Shown: positions 8,617 to 17,213 of the stretch, piece after piece | Position numbering within the stretch: the stretch's first letter is position 1 | Layout: every line of letters begins with the position of its first letter | Assembly (NCBI RefSeq): GCF_012113595.1 | Contig: NZ_CP050831.1 | Location: 868,001 to 932,000, forward strand | DNA: 64,000 nucleotides | Reading direction: 5' to 3' | DNA from: Bacteroides faecium | GTDB taxonomy: Bacteria; Bacteroidota; Bacteroidia; Bacteroidales; Bacteroidaceae | Position numbers and translations under genes: made by a program | The notes under the pieces: model-generated | What the model saw: the letters and a program-made list of their open reading frames with translations, nothing else | Told to the model about the DNA's origin: nothing | Databases searched by the model: none

Positions 8617-9690
8617 ATGAAAAAGAGCAGCATTTTAATCCTTATAGCCATCTGTTTATCCGGTTGTGGCAAGACTTCCCAAAAAGAAGTGAGCATAGCC
8701 GGAGAAATCAAGGGACTGGGTACAGATACGCTTTATCTATATGGAATGGACGAGATACGTGACCGTATAGATACTATTTTTGTGAAAAACGATAAATTCT
8801 CTTATTCAACTCCGATAGATACGGTTACTTCAGCTTTTCTTCTCATCAAGAATCAGACTGAATACCCCATATTCCTTGATAAAGGAAATAAGATCAAGAT
8901 TAAAGGAGACATCAGCAACCCCGAAGTTCTGACTATCGACGGGAATATATACAATCAAGAATTTACAGCTTTCCAGAAAGAACTAAATGAGCTGGGTACC
9001 CCGTCCGAACAAGCATTAGAACAAAAAGCGGAGGAATTTATAAAACAGCACCATTCTTCCTTTGTCAGTCTCTACCTTTTAGACAAATACTTTGTCCAAA
9101 AGGAGTCCCCCGATTTCAATAAGATAAAGAAGCTGATTGAAGTCATGACAGGTATATTGCAAGATAAACTTTATATCGAACGGCTGAACGAAAGCATCTC
9201 ACAAGCGGAAAAAACGGAAATTGGGAAATATGCACCGTTCTTCAGCCTCCCCAATGCAAAAGGAGTAAAGATAACCCGTTCATCCGAAGATTTCAAAAAG
9301 AAAAATCTGCTAATCAACTTTTGGGCTTCCTGGAATGACAGTGCTTCCAACTACCGCAGTAACAGCGAGCTAAAAGAGCTCTATAAAAAATATAAGAAGA
9401 ATAAGTATGTAGGCATGCTCGGCATTTCATTCGACGTAGACAAGGAACAATGGAAAGATGCCATCAAGCGTGATACACTGGACTGGGAACAAGTATGTGA
9501 TTTCGGCGGACTTAACTCAGAAGTTGCCAAACAATACTCCGTCAAACAGATACCAACTAATATTCTCCTATCAGCAGACGGCAAGATTCTGGCAAAGAAT
9601 CTTCGTGGAGAAGAGTTGAAAAAGAAAATCGAGGAAGTCGTTTCCGCGGCAGAAGAAAAAGACAAGAAAGACAACAAAAAGAAAAAATAA
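8617..9690 (+). CDS. DUF4369/thioredoxin-fold lipoprotein lacking the CxxC motif
   Basis: 357 aa. The signal ends in the lipobox CLSGC (Cys17). Residues 22-115 match the N-terminal beta domain usually named DUF4369 (IAGEIKGLGTDTLYLYG). Residues 120-200 are a helical linker, and 204-345 are an AhpC/TSA-thioredoxin-like domain (GKYAPFFSLPNAKG, LLINFWASW, VKQIPTNILLSADGKIL with the cis-Pro). Relatives have WCxPC after FWAS. Here the sequence is W239-N-D-S-A, so both redox cysteines are absent and the protein cannot do thiol-disulfide exchange in the usual way. The C-terminus is a lysine-rich tail. A TACTTTCG box at 8590-8597 may be its -7 element. Role unknown; a binding or scaffold function is inference. 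Confidence 0.82.
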   Translation: MKKSSILILIAICLSGCGKTSQKEVSIAGEIKGLGTDTLYLYGMDEIRDRIDTIFVKNDKFSYSTPIDTVTSAFLLIKNQTEYPIFLDKGNKIKIKGDISNPEVLTIDGNIYNQEFTAFQKELNELGTPSEQALEQKAEEFIKQHHSSFVSLYLLDKYFVQKESPDFNKIKKLIEVMTGILQDKLYIERLNESISQAEKTEIGKYAPFFSLPNAKGVKITRSSEDFKKKNLLINFWASWNDSASNYRSNSELKELYKKYKKNKYVGMLGISFDVDKEQWKDAIKRDTLDWEQVCDFGGLNSEVAKQYSVKQIPTNILLSADGKILAKNLRGEELKKKIEEVVSAAEEKDKKDNKKKK

Positions 9691-9703
9691 CCAGCAACCA
9701 AAC

Positions 9704-11242
9704 GTGTTAATTAAAGTATTCGGAGCGGCTGTTCAAGGTATTGATGCAACACTCATCACAATCGAAGTAAACAGCTCGCGTGGCTGTATGTTCTATCTCG
9801 TCGGCCTTCCGGATTCTGCGGTCAAAGAAAGCCACCAACGTATTATTTCCGCTTTGCAGGTCAATGGTTACAAGATGCCGACCAGTAACTTGGTCGTCAA
9901 CATGGCACCGGCAGATATCCGCAAAGAAGGTTCAGCCTACGACTTACCACTTGCTATCGGTCTGCTAGGCGCCAGCGGAACCATATCATCCGAGAAATTC
10001 TCCCGCTACTTACTAATGGGAGAGCTAAGTCTCGACGGAAGCATACAACCCATCAAAGGAGCACTCCCCATTGCCATCAAAGCTAGAGAAGATGGTTTTG
10101 AAGGATTAATTATCCCACAGCAGAACGCACGTGAAGCCGCTGTTGTCAATCAACTGAAAGTCTACGGAGTCAGCAATATCAAAGAAGTTATTGAATTCTT
10201 CAATAACGAACGAGAATTAGAGCCGACCATTGTCAATACACGGGAAGAGTTCTACGCCCAACAAAGTAACTTTGAGTTTGATTTCGCCGATGTAAAAGGG
10301 CAGGAGAATGTAAAAAGGGCATTGGAAGTAGCCGCTGCCGGCGGACATAATATAATTATGGTAGGTGCTCCGGGAAGCGGAAAATCAATGATGGCTAAAC
10401 GGCTACCGTCTATCCTCCCCCCACTCTCGCTGGGAGAAAGTCTTGAAACGACCAAGATACACTCGGTAGCCGGAAAGTTGAACCGGAACTCTTCGTTAAT
10501 AACCCAACGTCCGTTTCAATCTCCCCACCATACAATCTCGCAATCTGCAATGGTAGGTGGCGGCAGCTTTCCCCAACCGGGAGAAATAAGCCTGGCTCAT
10601 AACGGGATTTTATTTCTTGACGAACTCCCGGAATTTTCTAAAAACGTACTCGAAGTACTACGACAGCCACTGGAAGACAGACGAATCACCATCTCACGTG
10701 TAAAAAGCAGTGTAGACTATCCTGCCAGTTTCACATTGGTAGCTTCGATGAATCCTTGCCCTTGCGGATATTACAATCACCCCACGAAGGCTTGCGTATG
10801 TAGCCCCGGACAGGTACAGAAATACTTAAATAAGATTTCCGGCCCTTTGCTTGACAGGATTGATATTCAGATTGAAATCATCCCGGTCCCTTTTGATAAG
10901 ATTTCCGACCAACGAAGAGGAGAATCCAGCGCATCCATCCGCGAACGGGTCATCAAAGCCCGCCAGATACAGGAGAAGCGTTATACCGGATGCTCCGGCA
11001 TCTATTGTAATGCACAGATGAACAGTAAGTTACTATCACTATATGCCCGCCCGGATGACAAGGGACTCGCCTTACTGAAAAATGCAATGGAACGGCTCAA
11101 TCTCTCTGCCCGCGCATACGACCGGATACTAAAGGTGGCACGGACTATTGCCGATTTAGAGGAAAGCGAACAAATACTTCCCTCCCATTTGGCAGAAGCC
11201 ATAAGTTATCGGAATCTGGATAGGGAGAACTGGGCAGGATAG
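9704..11242 (+). CDS. YifB/ComM family Mg-chelatase-like AAA+ ATPase
   Basis: 512 aa, starting at a GTG 13 bp after the preceding stop codon. The N-terminal ChlI-like domain spans about 20-150. The AAA+ core has Walker A GAPGSGKS (about residues 220-227) and the Walker B-like LFLDELPEF. A cysteine cluster (MNPCPCGYYNHP, then ACVCSPGQVQKYLNKISGPL) is the conserved insertion of this family, and the C-terminal Mg-chelatase domain follows SASIRERVIKARQIQ. The ComM branch is a hexameric helicase that promotes branch migration in natural transformation. In Bacteroides the role is not established. It probably shares a transcript with the thioredoxin-fold gene. Confidence 0.92.
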   Translation: MLIKVFGAAVQGIDATLITIEVNSSRGCMFYLVGLPDSAVKESHQRIISALQVNGYKMPTSNLVVNMAPADIRKEGSAYDLPLAIGLLGASGTISSEKFSRYLLMGELSLDGSIQPIKGALPIAIKAREDGFEGLIIPQQNAREAAVVNQLKVYGVSNIKEVIEFFNNERELEPTIVNTREEFYAQQSNFEFDFADVKGQENVKRALEVAAAGGHNIIMVGAPGSGKSMMAKRLPSILPPLSLGESLETTKIHSVAGKLNRNSSLITQRPFQSPHHTISQSAMVGGGSFPQPGEISLAHNGILFLDELPEFSKNVLEVLRQPLEDRRITISRVKSSVDYPASFTLVASMNPCPCGYYNHPTKACVCSPGQVQKYLNKISGPLLDRIDIQIEIIPVPFDKISDQRRGESSASIRERVIKARQIQEKRYTGCSGIYCNAQMNSKLLSLYARPDDKGLALLKNAMERLNLSARAYDRILKVARTIADLEESEQILPSHLAEAISYRNLDRENWAG

Positions 11243-11384
11243 AGAGTCTCCTTCCGCTCCATCTTGTAAAAGTAAGATACTACACTATTTGTATACTATA
11301 ATTACCTCAAACTTGAGAGATACCACACAAGGGAATACGTTCTAGCAAAAATAATTACAGCTTAGCACACAAACGTATGGTGCA

Positions 11385-11439
11385 TTTATAATAAACTTTT
11401 GAGTAGTTTATTATAAACGGTATCCAAGTTTATTATAAA
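11385..11439. repeat. Three copies of a 12-bp AT-rich motif
   Basis: GTTTATTATAAA occurs at 11406-11417 and 11428-11439 as direct repeats 22 bp apart, and inverted at 11385-11396. The first two make a perfect 12-bp inverted repeat with a 9-nt loop. It lies between the YifB stop and the candidate small RNA, without a gene of its own. A protein-binding site or a weak hairpin are both possible. Confidence 0.5.
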
Positions 11440-11481
11440 TTCTCAAATTGTAAATTCGACCTTTATCGTCCATCTTTTACA

Positions 11482-11519
11482 ACAAAAAAGGCTGCGAATC
11501 CCATAAAATTCGCAGCCTT
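11482..11519 (-). terminator. Intrinsic terminator, minus strand
   Basis: A perfect 12-bp stem (AAGGCTGCGAAT at 11488-11499, ATTCGCAGCCTT at 11508-11519) with an 8-nt loop. On the minus strand it is followed by TTTTTTGTT, while on plus there is no T run, so it ends leftward transcription. It could serve the GH31 transcript 250 bp upstream or the candidate small RNA. Confidence 0.85.
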
Positions 11520-11650
11520 AGCCTATATCAGACACTCCATCTTTTGGTATATCCCAAGAAGAGAGAGGAGAATTGTCACTATATTATACTACTTCTATAT
11601 TCATTTTTATCTAATTTTTCATTTATTATCAGGCAGAAATCCATTTCCTT
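11482..11650 (-). ncRNA. Candidate small RNA, about 170 nt
   Basis: A well-formed minus-strand promoter (11657-11687) and a strong minus-strand terminator (11482-11519) enclose about 170 nt with no convincing protein gene; the longest minus frame is about 21 codons. The transcript would start with a purine-rich segment, hold a pyrimidine-rich stretch (CTCCTCTCTCTTC on minus, near 11560-11575) and close with a GC-rich terminator hairpin. GCCTG near its 5' end can pair with TAGGC just before the terminator. I do not recognise an Rfam family; 6S-like RNA is one thing to test. Ends are estimates. Confidence 0.45.
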
Positions 11651-11656
11651 GAACTA

Positions 11657-11698
11657 CAAAGATACAACATTAAAATGCATTTGTCAAGCCCTTGACAA
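11657..11698 (-). promoter_or_regulatory. Minus-strand promoter with overlapping palindrome
   Basis: On minus, TTGACA (11682-11687) is followed by TATCTTTG (11657-11664), with 20 nt between TTG and the -7 box, the standard Bacteroides spacing. The palindrome TTGTCAAG-CC-CTTGACAA (11681-11698) overlaps the -33 box, where a repressor could bind. It points away from the GH31 gene and toward the candidate small RNA. Confidence 0.6.
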
Positions 11699-11772
11699 GT
11701 TTCAGCCTGAAAAACAAGAGAGGAAAGTGTCCGAAAAGGATTTCCTCTTCATTATTCTGTTCATCTATACTC

Positions 11773-14316
11773 TTATTTCCAGCAAATAGACTGCAAGAAC
11801 CATGCTTTATTATCGTCATTCACGCCTTGGCGTTTCAGAACTTCCGGAAATTCATGATAACTTTTCCAGAAATCGGAAACCAGGGAAGATATTTTTTCCG
11901 GTGAATAAGTTATCGCTTCGCTAAGGCTTCCCATCTTGCCAAATTCTTCTTTAAAGCAAATATATGAATCACGATATTTCAACTGCTCCATAGATTTGGC
12001 AACTCGTCTCGATGCGCCCAATAAACCGTTCATATCAGCCGTTTCCGCAGGATAAACTATTTTAATGACCTTTTCCTGATCGCAAGACAAAACCGGCAAA
12101 TCAACAGAAAGGGCAAATTCTTCACCCAAGTACTCGTATTTTGCAGGTTGTCCGTTGACGGTGACGGATTGCGGAACAAGCGATGAAAGCACTTTCACTT
12201 TAAAAGAACGGGAAGCAGGCATATTCTGATATTGTCCTTCACGCTTACCGATAACAATTGTTTGTTCCTGTCCCTGGCGGGAAGCCGCCAGTTTGGTCAC
12301 AGCATATTCTGACGCATAATTCTTATCGTTTCCATTATCCTCGTAGAAACTAAAGGAAGACGTCCCATTTCCACCGGGGAATACAGTAATTACAACTTCT
12401 TCATCATTGCCATTCAAGTTCATTACTTTGCTTGTGTACATTGGCAATACAGCGCCTGCTTTTACATAAATCGGATATTCGTCGATAGCAAAAGGACGTT
12501 CCACAACCTGACCGCCTTTCAGCAAAGTACCGGTATGCATTTCATACCACTCACCTTCGGGCAACCATGCACGCACCTGTACATAACCATCCTTTGCCGG
12601 AGCCGTAGCGGGAGCAACCAGAATATCATCTCCAAACATATATTCACTGCGGAATTCATAAGCCTCTTTACTTTCCGGATAGTCATAGTACATCGGCCGA
12701 CAAAGTGACAATCCTTCATCATACCCTTTACGAGCCATTGTGTAAATATACGGAGCCATCTCATAACGCTGCCGGATTGTCTTACGAAGAATATCACAAT
12801 ACTCTTTGTTAAACACCCACGGTTCCTTATTCAAACCGGCACTCTTTTGAGAGTGTGTACGCATAATCGGGCTTAAAGCTCCGAACTGCAGCCAACGAGT
12901 GTACATTTCCGGATCGATACTTTCGCCGATATGTCCGCCCAAGTCATGGCTCCAATAGCCATACAATACATTAGAAGCCGTAGAGTTGAAATAAGGCTGA
13001 AAATCCAATGATTTCCATGACACAACCGCATCCCCAGAGAAACCAACCTGATAACGGTGATTTCCCAAACCGCCCCAACGATGGTACAGCATCGGACGCG
13101 TATCCCTGTTCTTTTCCATTTGGCTGAAGAATGCGTAATTGATCCACCAGGTATTACTCAAATTCTTCACTTTCGGGTCATATATCCCTTGCTGCCAATC
13201 CAGCCACCAGAAATCAACTCCGTCTTTCTCCATCGGAGTCAATACATTCTTGAACATATTCTTGATAAACTTCTTATCTGAGTTTATCCATGGAATCGTC
13301 TGTTTGGACTGAGGGTCAACTCCCATGTCCTTTGCCAGTCCGGGATATTTCTCTTCATAAGAAGCCACTCCATCTGCCGGGTGCAGGTTGAGGGTTATTT
13401 TCACGTCATTTTGTTTGAGGTATCCGAGGAATCCCTTCGGATCCGGGAATAAGTCTCTGTTCCAGGTCCAACCAGTCCAGCCGCCTTTTCCTTGTTCCGT
13501 ATAGTGCCAGTCCATATCTACGACCAATACATCCAAAGGAATCTGATACGTATGGAAATTGTCAATCAGGTTGCGGAATTCCTTATCAGAATACAACCAA
13601 TAGCGTGACCACCAGTAACCGAACGCATAGCGGGGCGGCAATGGCACTTTTCCGGCAAAAAGGGTATAATCTTTCAGAGCCGCTTTATAATCATGCCCAT
13701 AAGCCATGAAGTACCAGTCCTGCCCACCATTAGCCGGACGCTCTTTCACCCAATCCCAATCCTTATCATCATCAAACAGAAGCCCTTGTGAGTCATCAAT
13801 GAAAGTCCAGCCGTCTGTAGCCAGCAGACCATCTTCCAGTTTCAGTTTATCACCCTTCTTTGTGTCCGCCACCCAAGTCTGTGTCTGCGTATCACCGTCC
13901 ATGCCATCCAATGTACGATAAGTACCTTTCAAGTTACCCTTCTGTTGCATACCGGGTTTCCAGGAAAAAGGCAGCATTTCTTTAGCAGCGGTGATGATTA
14001 AGTTCTTATCCGTGAACTGTCCGCTGTTTTTCTTATAACGCATCTTCATCTTAGAAGTCGTTATTTCAACCCATCCACCTCTTGTTTTTAACTTGTAATC
14101 CGTTTGAGGATACAGACGATTGATAGCGATATGGGACCTGTCATCCACAAATTTCCCATCCGGAGCATATTCCAAGCGGAGAGTTCCATCGGAGATGACT
14201 GTGAATCTCACGTTATCATCCGTATATGCGATATTCCGTTGTGTGTTTTGTGCTTGCAATGCAAATAGAAAACTTTGTAAAATACAGAGCAAACTCAGTA
14301 GTAATTTCTTTTTCAT
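11773..14316 (-). CDS. GH31 alpha-glycosidase with signal peptide
   Basis: 847 aa from the ATG at 14316, chosen because it opens a clean signal peptide (KKKLLLSLLCILQSFLFALQAQ-like, cleaved near residue 23). GH31 enzymes are retaining alpha-glucosidases, alpha-xylosidases or relatives. An N-terminal beta domain (about 30-225) precedes the (beta/alpha)8 barrel, which has VDMDWHYTEQGKGGWTGWTW, the nucleophile Asp373 in DFWWLDWQQG and the acid/base Asp429 in QVGFSGDAV. The C-terminal beta domains hold a DUF5110-like part. About 80 extra residues at the end (from residue 765) look helical and are not part of the core fold. It is the last gene of the PUL, separated from GH43 by a hairpin, with its own possible -7 box at 14353-14360. 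Confidence 0.93.
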   Translation of the reverse strand: MKKKLLLSLLCILQSFLFALQAQNTQRNIAYTDDNVRFTVISDGTLRLEYAPDGKFVDDRSHIAINRLYPQTDYKLKTRGGWVEITTSKMKMRYKKNSGQFTDKNLIITAAKEMLPFSWKPGMQQKGNLKGTYRTLDGMDGDTQTQTWVADTKKGDKLKLEDGLLATDGWTFIDDSQGLLFDDDKDWDWVKERPANGGQDWYFMAYGHDYKAALKDYTLFAGKVPLPPRYAFGYWWSRYWLYSDKEFRNLIDNFHTYQIPLDVLVVDMDWHYTEQGKGGWTGWTWNRDLFPDPKGFLGYLKQNDVKITLNLHPADGVASYEEKYPGLAKDMGVDPQSKQTIPWINSDKKFIKNMFKNVLTPMEKDGVDFWWLDWQQGIYDPKVKNLSNTWWINYAFFSQMEKNRDTRPMLYHRWGGLGNHRYQVGFSGDAVVSWKSLDFQPYFNSTASNVLYGYWSHDLGGHIGESIDPEMYTRWLQFGALSPIMRTHSQKSAGLNKEPWVFNKEYCDILRKTIRQRYEMAPYIYTMARKGYDEGLSLCRPMYYDYPESKEAYEFRSEYMFGDDILVAPATAPAKDGYVQVRAWLPEGEWYEMHTGTLLKGGQVVERPFAIDEYPIYVKAGAVLPMYTSKVMNLNGNDEEVVITVFPGGNGTSSFSFYEDNGNDKNYASEYAVTKLAASRQGQEQTIVIGKREGQYQNMPASRSFKVKVLSSLVPQSVTVNGQPAKYEYLGEEFALSVDLPVLSCDQEKVIKIVYPAETADMNGLLGASRRVAKSMEQLKYRDSYICFKEEFGKMGSLSEAITYSPEKISSLVSDFWKSYHEFPEVLKRQGVNDDNKAWFLQSICWK

Positions 14317-14352
14317 AACATTTTTAAAACCTATAAATTTAAAATTCGAGAA

Positions 14353-14393
14353 CAAAATTAGGATAATTGCAACTACATAGCTGCAATTATCCT
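14353..14393 (-). terminator. Hairpin between GH43 and GH31, overlapping a -7 box
   Basis: A perfect 12-bp inverted repeat (AGGATAATTGCA at 14360-14371, TGCAATTATCCT at 14382-14393) follows the GH43 stop on minus and leads into AATTTTG. It can end or weaken transcription from GH43. The minus-strand sequence TAATTTTG (14353-14360) is also an exact -7 box 37 bp before the GH31 ATG, so GH31 may be transcribed separately. Confidence 0.6.
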
Positions 14394-14400
14394 ATACCAA

Positions 14401-15462
14401 TTACTTATTATTCTTAAAAACGGGCGCTTCCGCCTTTACAACCGGACCATCCCCTACGAGATAAGGCCATCCGTTGTCATCCCAATACACTCTGTCAAGC
14501 AAGACTACGCGACCCAAAGACGGATCGGCAGTGCGATAAGCGTGATAGAGTATCCAATCTTTACCTTCATCATCCTGTACTATTTCAGCATTGTGCCCTG
14601 TACCCAGGAATGCATCATTTCTATGTATCAATACCGTATGCTTGTTGTCGTTCATATCTTCACCGGCTTTATTAAGATAAGGACCAAAAAGATTCGTAGA
14701 ACGGCATACTACCGTCTGATAAGTACTATTCGCACCTTCACAACAAGTACCGGTAGAGCAGAATAAGTAATAATAATCGTCTCTTTTCAATATATATGAT
14801 CCTTCGTAAGCATTGGTGTTTCCGGTATTGGCAGCAACTTGAACTTTTGTTGCTTTCGCATTCTCTATTCCACCTTTCAGCGAAAGACCGTCCTCACTCA
14901 GTTCAACTCCCCAAATACCATACCAACTTCCCCAGAAAAGATACTTCTTGCCGTTATCTTCAATATAGAAAGGGTCGATACTGTTGTGTACGCCAATTTC
15001 ATTGCTCCGAAACAGCTTGCCCTGGTCTGTAAACGGCCCTTCCGGTTTATCCGAAACGGAAACTCCAATACCACAAGTTTCTCCACCGCCCCATTTGGAC
15101 AAAGAGTAGTACATTACATATTTACCATCGATGTAGTTAATATCCGGCGCCCAGATACCAGCGTCCGGCTCCCATGACGGCTTCTTATCTTCCTCATAGG
15201 CACCACTCACATAAGTCCAGTGCACCAAATCCTTGGATTTATGTATCCACGTGTTGCCTCCGGTGGCGTACAGATAGAAATATCCATCTTCCGCCTTTAT
15301 CACTGTCGGGTCCGGATTGTCGGAGTCTATAACCGGATTTGAATACCACACTTTGTCTACCAACGGAGTTTGTACCGTTTCACCTTTCTGCTTGTCGCTA
15401 TTACCGCACCCCCAAGTGAATAGGGAAATCATTCCAAGCGCGATTATATTTTGCATATACAT
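14401..15462 (-). CDS. GH43 glycoside hydrolase, lipoprotein
   Basis: 353 aa. The signal ends in FTWGC (Cys19), a likely lipoprotein site. The five-bladed beta-propeller of GH43 carries the three invariant acids: Asp51 (SDNPDPTVIK, general base), Asp163 (NSIDPFYIED, pKa modulator) and Glu220 (NAYEGSYILK, general acid). The layout resembles arabinan endo-hydrolase or arabinofuranosidase subfamilies, and WAPDINYIDGKYVMYYS is typical of that group. Substrate cannot be fixed from sequence, since GH43 also includes xylosidases and galactosidases. It lies 34 bp after the small SusE-like lipoprotein gene and belongs to the SusC1 operon. Confidence 0.88.
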   Translation of the reverse strand: MYMQNIIALGMISLFTWGCGNSDKQKGETVQTPLVDKVWYSNPVIDSDNPDPTVIKAEDGYFYLYATGGNTWIHKSKDLVHWTYVSGAYEEDKKPSWEPDAGIWAPDINYIDGKYVMYYSLSKWGGGETCGIGVSVSDKPEGPFTDQGKLFRSNEIGVHNSIDPFYIEDNGKKYLFWGSWYGIWGVELSEDGLSLKGGIENAKATKVQVAANTGNTNAYEGSYILKRDDYYYLFCSTGTCCEGANSTYQTVVCRSTNLFGPYLNKAGEDMNDNKHTVLIHRNDAFLGTGHNAEIVQDDEGKDWILYHAYRTADPSLGRVVLLDRVYWDDNGWPYLVGDGPVVKAEAPVFKNNK

Positions 15463-15496
15463 AAGTTTTGAGTTTTTCTTGTTAATTGTTACTATT

Positions 15497-16009
15497 CTAT
15501 TCCAAGTCCGGATTTAACTCCACACCAGGACCCAATATAATATCGATCTTAGAGGTCTTTGATGCCTTAGCTATTTCGGAAGTGATTGGCACACCGTCTG
15601 CCTGAAACGCTTCCAGAGTAATGCCCAGTTGAGCTTCCTTCCCATCCAATTCAAAAGCTCTCATGTATTCCATGATCTGCCGATTAGTAAAAAGCAGTTC
15701 ACGCACTCCGTCATAGGTCAATATACTCTTATCCTCTACTCCTATTGTCTCAGTCGTTTCTCCATCCACTTCCAACCCCAGGGTTATGACATATTTCGAT
15801 GCTGTTTCCATATCCAGCCAACGGTAGACGAAAGCAACTCCATCTATATTTTCCTGCACAATCTGTACATAGTAATTTTCAGATTCCACTTCCACTCTCG
15901 GTACACGCGGCTGCGGATCACCCGCACTTTCTACGTCGCCACAGGCTCCCAACACAACTATATTGGCAAGCAAACAGATTATAATAAACAGTTTTTTCAT
16001 GATTTCCAT
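15497..16009 (-). CDS. Small SusE-N-like surface lipoprotein
   Basis: 170 aa. The lipobox is VLGAC (Cys23). The body holds one immunoglobulin-like domain with the same pattern as the SusE N-terminal domain in the next gene upstream (VAFVYRWLDMETASKYVITLGLEV, then ILTYDGVRELLFTNRQIMEYM). It ends where SusE proteins would continue with starch-binding modules, so it is a naturally short or reduced relative, 24 bp after the SusE-like gene. A likely role is structural support of the SusC/D complex at the cell surface; this is inference. Confidence 0.7.
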   Translation of the reverse strand: MEIMKKLFIIICLLANIVVLGACGDVESAGDPQPRVPRVEVESENYYVQIVQENIDGVAFVYRWLDMETASKYVITLGLEVDGETTETIGVEDKSILTYDGVRELLFTNRQIMEYMRAFELDGKEAQLGITLEAFQADGVPITSEIAKASKTSKIDIILGPGVELNPDLE

Positions 16010-16033
16010 ATTTTAATTAACTCATTATGAAGA

Positions 16034-17209
16034 TTACTCGGCAGGATCCAGATATATCTTCATTTGGTCAAGGTCTACTGTCAAGGTGTATTTACCGTCC
16101 GATGCTACGGTCCATTTCAAGTCACCACCATCATTTTGGACTCTCATCTCACCGAGTTCATGTTCTACCGCCGGATTAGCCGCTGCATAAGGAGCAAAGA
16201 ACCAAAGCCCCTTACCGGCATCCCAATTAAAATCCAAAGTGAGTTTAAACTCAGATGGATTATCTCCATCCTTAGAGTAGAAATTACCAGTATATGCCCA
16301 AAGATTCGGACGGCGAGGATCCTTATTCTCAAGTGCGCACTTACTACGGGCATCGTCAAGATTCCATTTTGCATCACACGCACTACCCACAATCCAAATG
16401 CCATTCTGCGGTAAAGAGAACAATTGAATTATACTCACATCCAACATATTCAAATCGGTTATTACCGTATATGTACCGCTCTTTGTATTCTCCAGCATCT
16501 CATAATCACCAGCTTCCGCTACATATTGCAAAGAGTTATCTCCATTTTCGCCTTTCATGTAACATGGATAATCCGATTCCGCACTAAGCGCAAAGAAGTA
16601 CTTGCATGGTTTCAACTCTGCCTGTGACTGGTAGATTCCCGAACCGACAACTTTTTCCGTCATTCTTCGAACTGTTCTTTCTCCGGCATCATCCACCATC
16701 ACCATATAAATCGCAGTAGCATTCTTATCATACCCGACCACATCCAATTGTGTTTTCGACAATTCCGGTTTCAAATACTGAGCAGACGAATTCACTTGAG
16801 CGATTACCTCTGCCTCAACAGTAACTTTATCTCCGGGAAGTATGCTCCAAGAAGCCAAAATATCATTCAGCTCATTATGCGTAAAGCTAATAGAACGTTC
16901 TCCAGCTTCAATTTCATATAAGTTAGTGACATTGGAATGTAAGTCCGCCATATACATTCTAAAGAAGTAAGCAATACTGGCGTCAGCACCACCACGCTGT
17001 GCTGCAGCATTCCACGTAAAAGTAACCGCAGTCTCGTTCTCCTTCTCTTTCTCCAAAGTAAGGTCAGCAGAAGAAGCCTTTAATAGCATCCGGTCTGCAG
17101 GCGTTTCCAGTGTGTAGTACTCCGGATCTTTATTACAGCTCGCTACTATCGATGCCAGAAAGAGCAAGCATATTAATTTCATTATCTTATTCATAATCAT
17201 GCTTTTCAT
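16034..17209 (-). CDS. SusE/SusF-like outer-membrane glycan-binding lipoprotein
   Basis: 391 aa. Signal peptide with lipobox SIVASC (Cys25). The SusE N-terminal Ig domain lies at about 45-165 (AVTFTWNAAAQRGG, ISFTHNELNDILASW). A second module lies at about 170-265 and a C-terminal starch-binding-like module at about 270-391 (GIWIVGSACDAKWNLDDA, GLWFFAPYA, KYTLTVDLDQMKIYL). In characterised systems these surface lipoproteins bind the glycan and help SusC/D capture it. It is 4 bp from the SusD-like stop, so translation is probably coupled. Confidence 0.88.
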   Translation of the reverse strand: MKSMIMNKIMKLICLLFLASIVASCNKDPEYYTLETPADRMLLKASSADLTLEKEKENETAVTFTWNAAAQRGGADASIAYFFRMYMADLHSNVTNLYEIEAGERSISFTHNELNDILASWSILPGDKVTVEAEVIAQVNSSAQYLKPELSKTQLDVVGYDKNATAIYMVMVDDAGERTVRRMTEKVVGSGIYQSQAELKPCKYFFALSAESDYPCYMKGENGDNSLQYVAEAGDYEMLENTKSGTYTVITDLNMLDVSIIQLFSLPQNGIWIVGSACDAKWNLDDARSKCALENKDPRRPNLWAYTGNFYSKDGDNPSEFKLTLDFNWDAGKGLWFFAPYAAANPAVEHELGEMRVQNDGGDLKWTVASDGKYTLTVDLDQMKIYLDPAE

Positions 17210-17213
17210 TTAA

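Noticed and set aside
11544..11904. Small plus-strand ORFs in the region after YifB
   Set aside because: They cross the small-RNA candidate and the 3' end of GH31, with no coding bias or start context.
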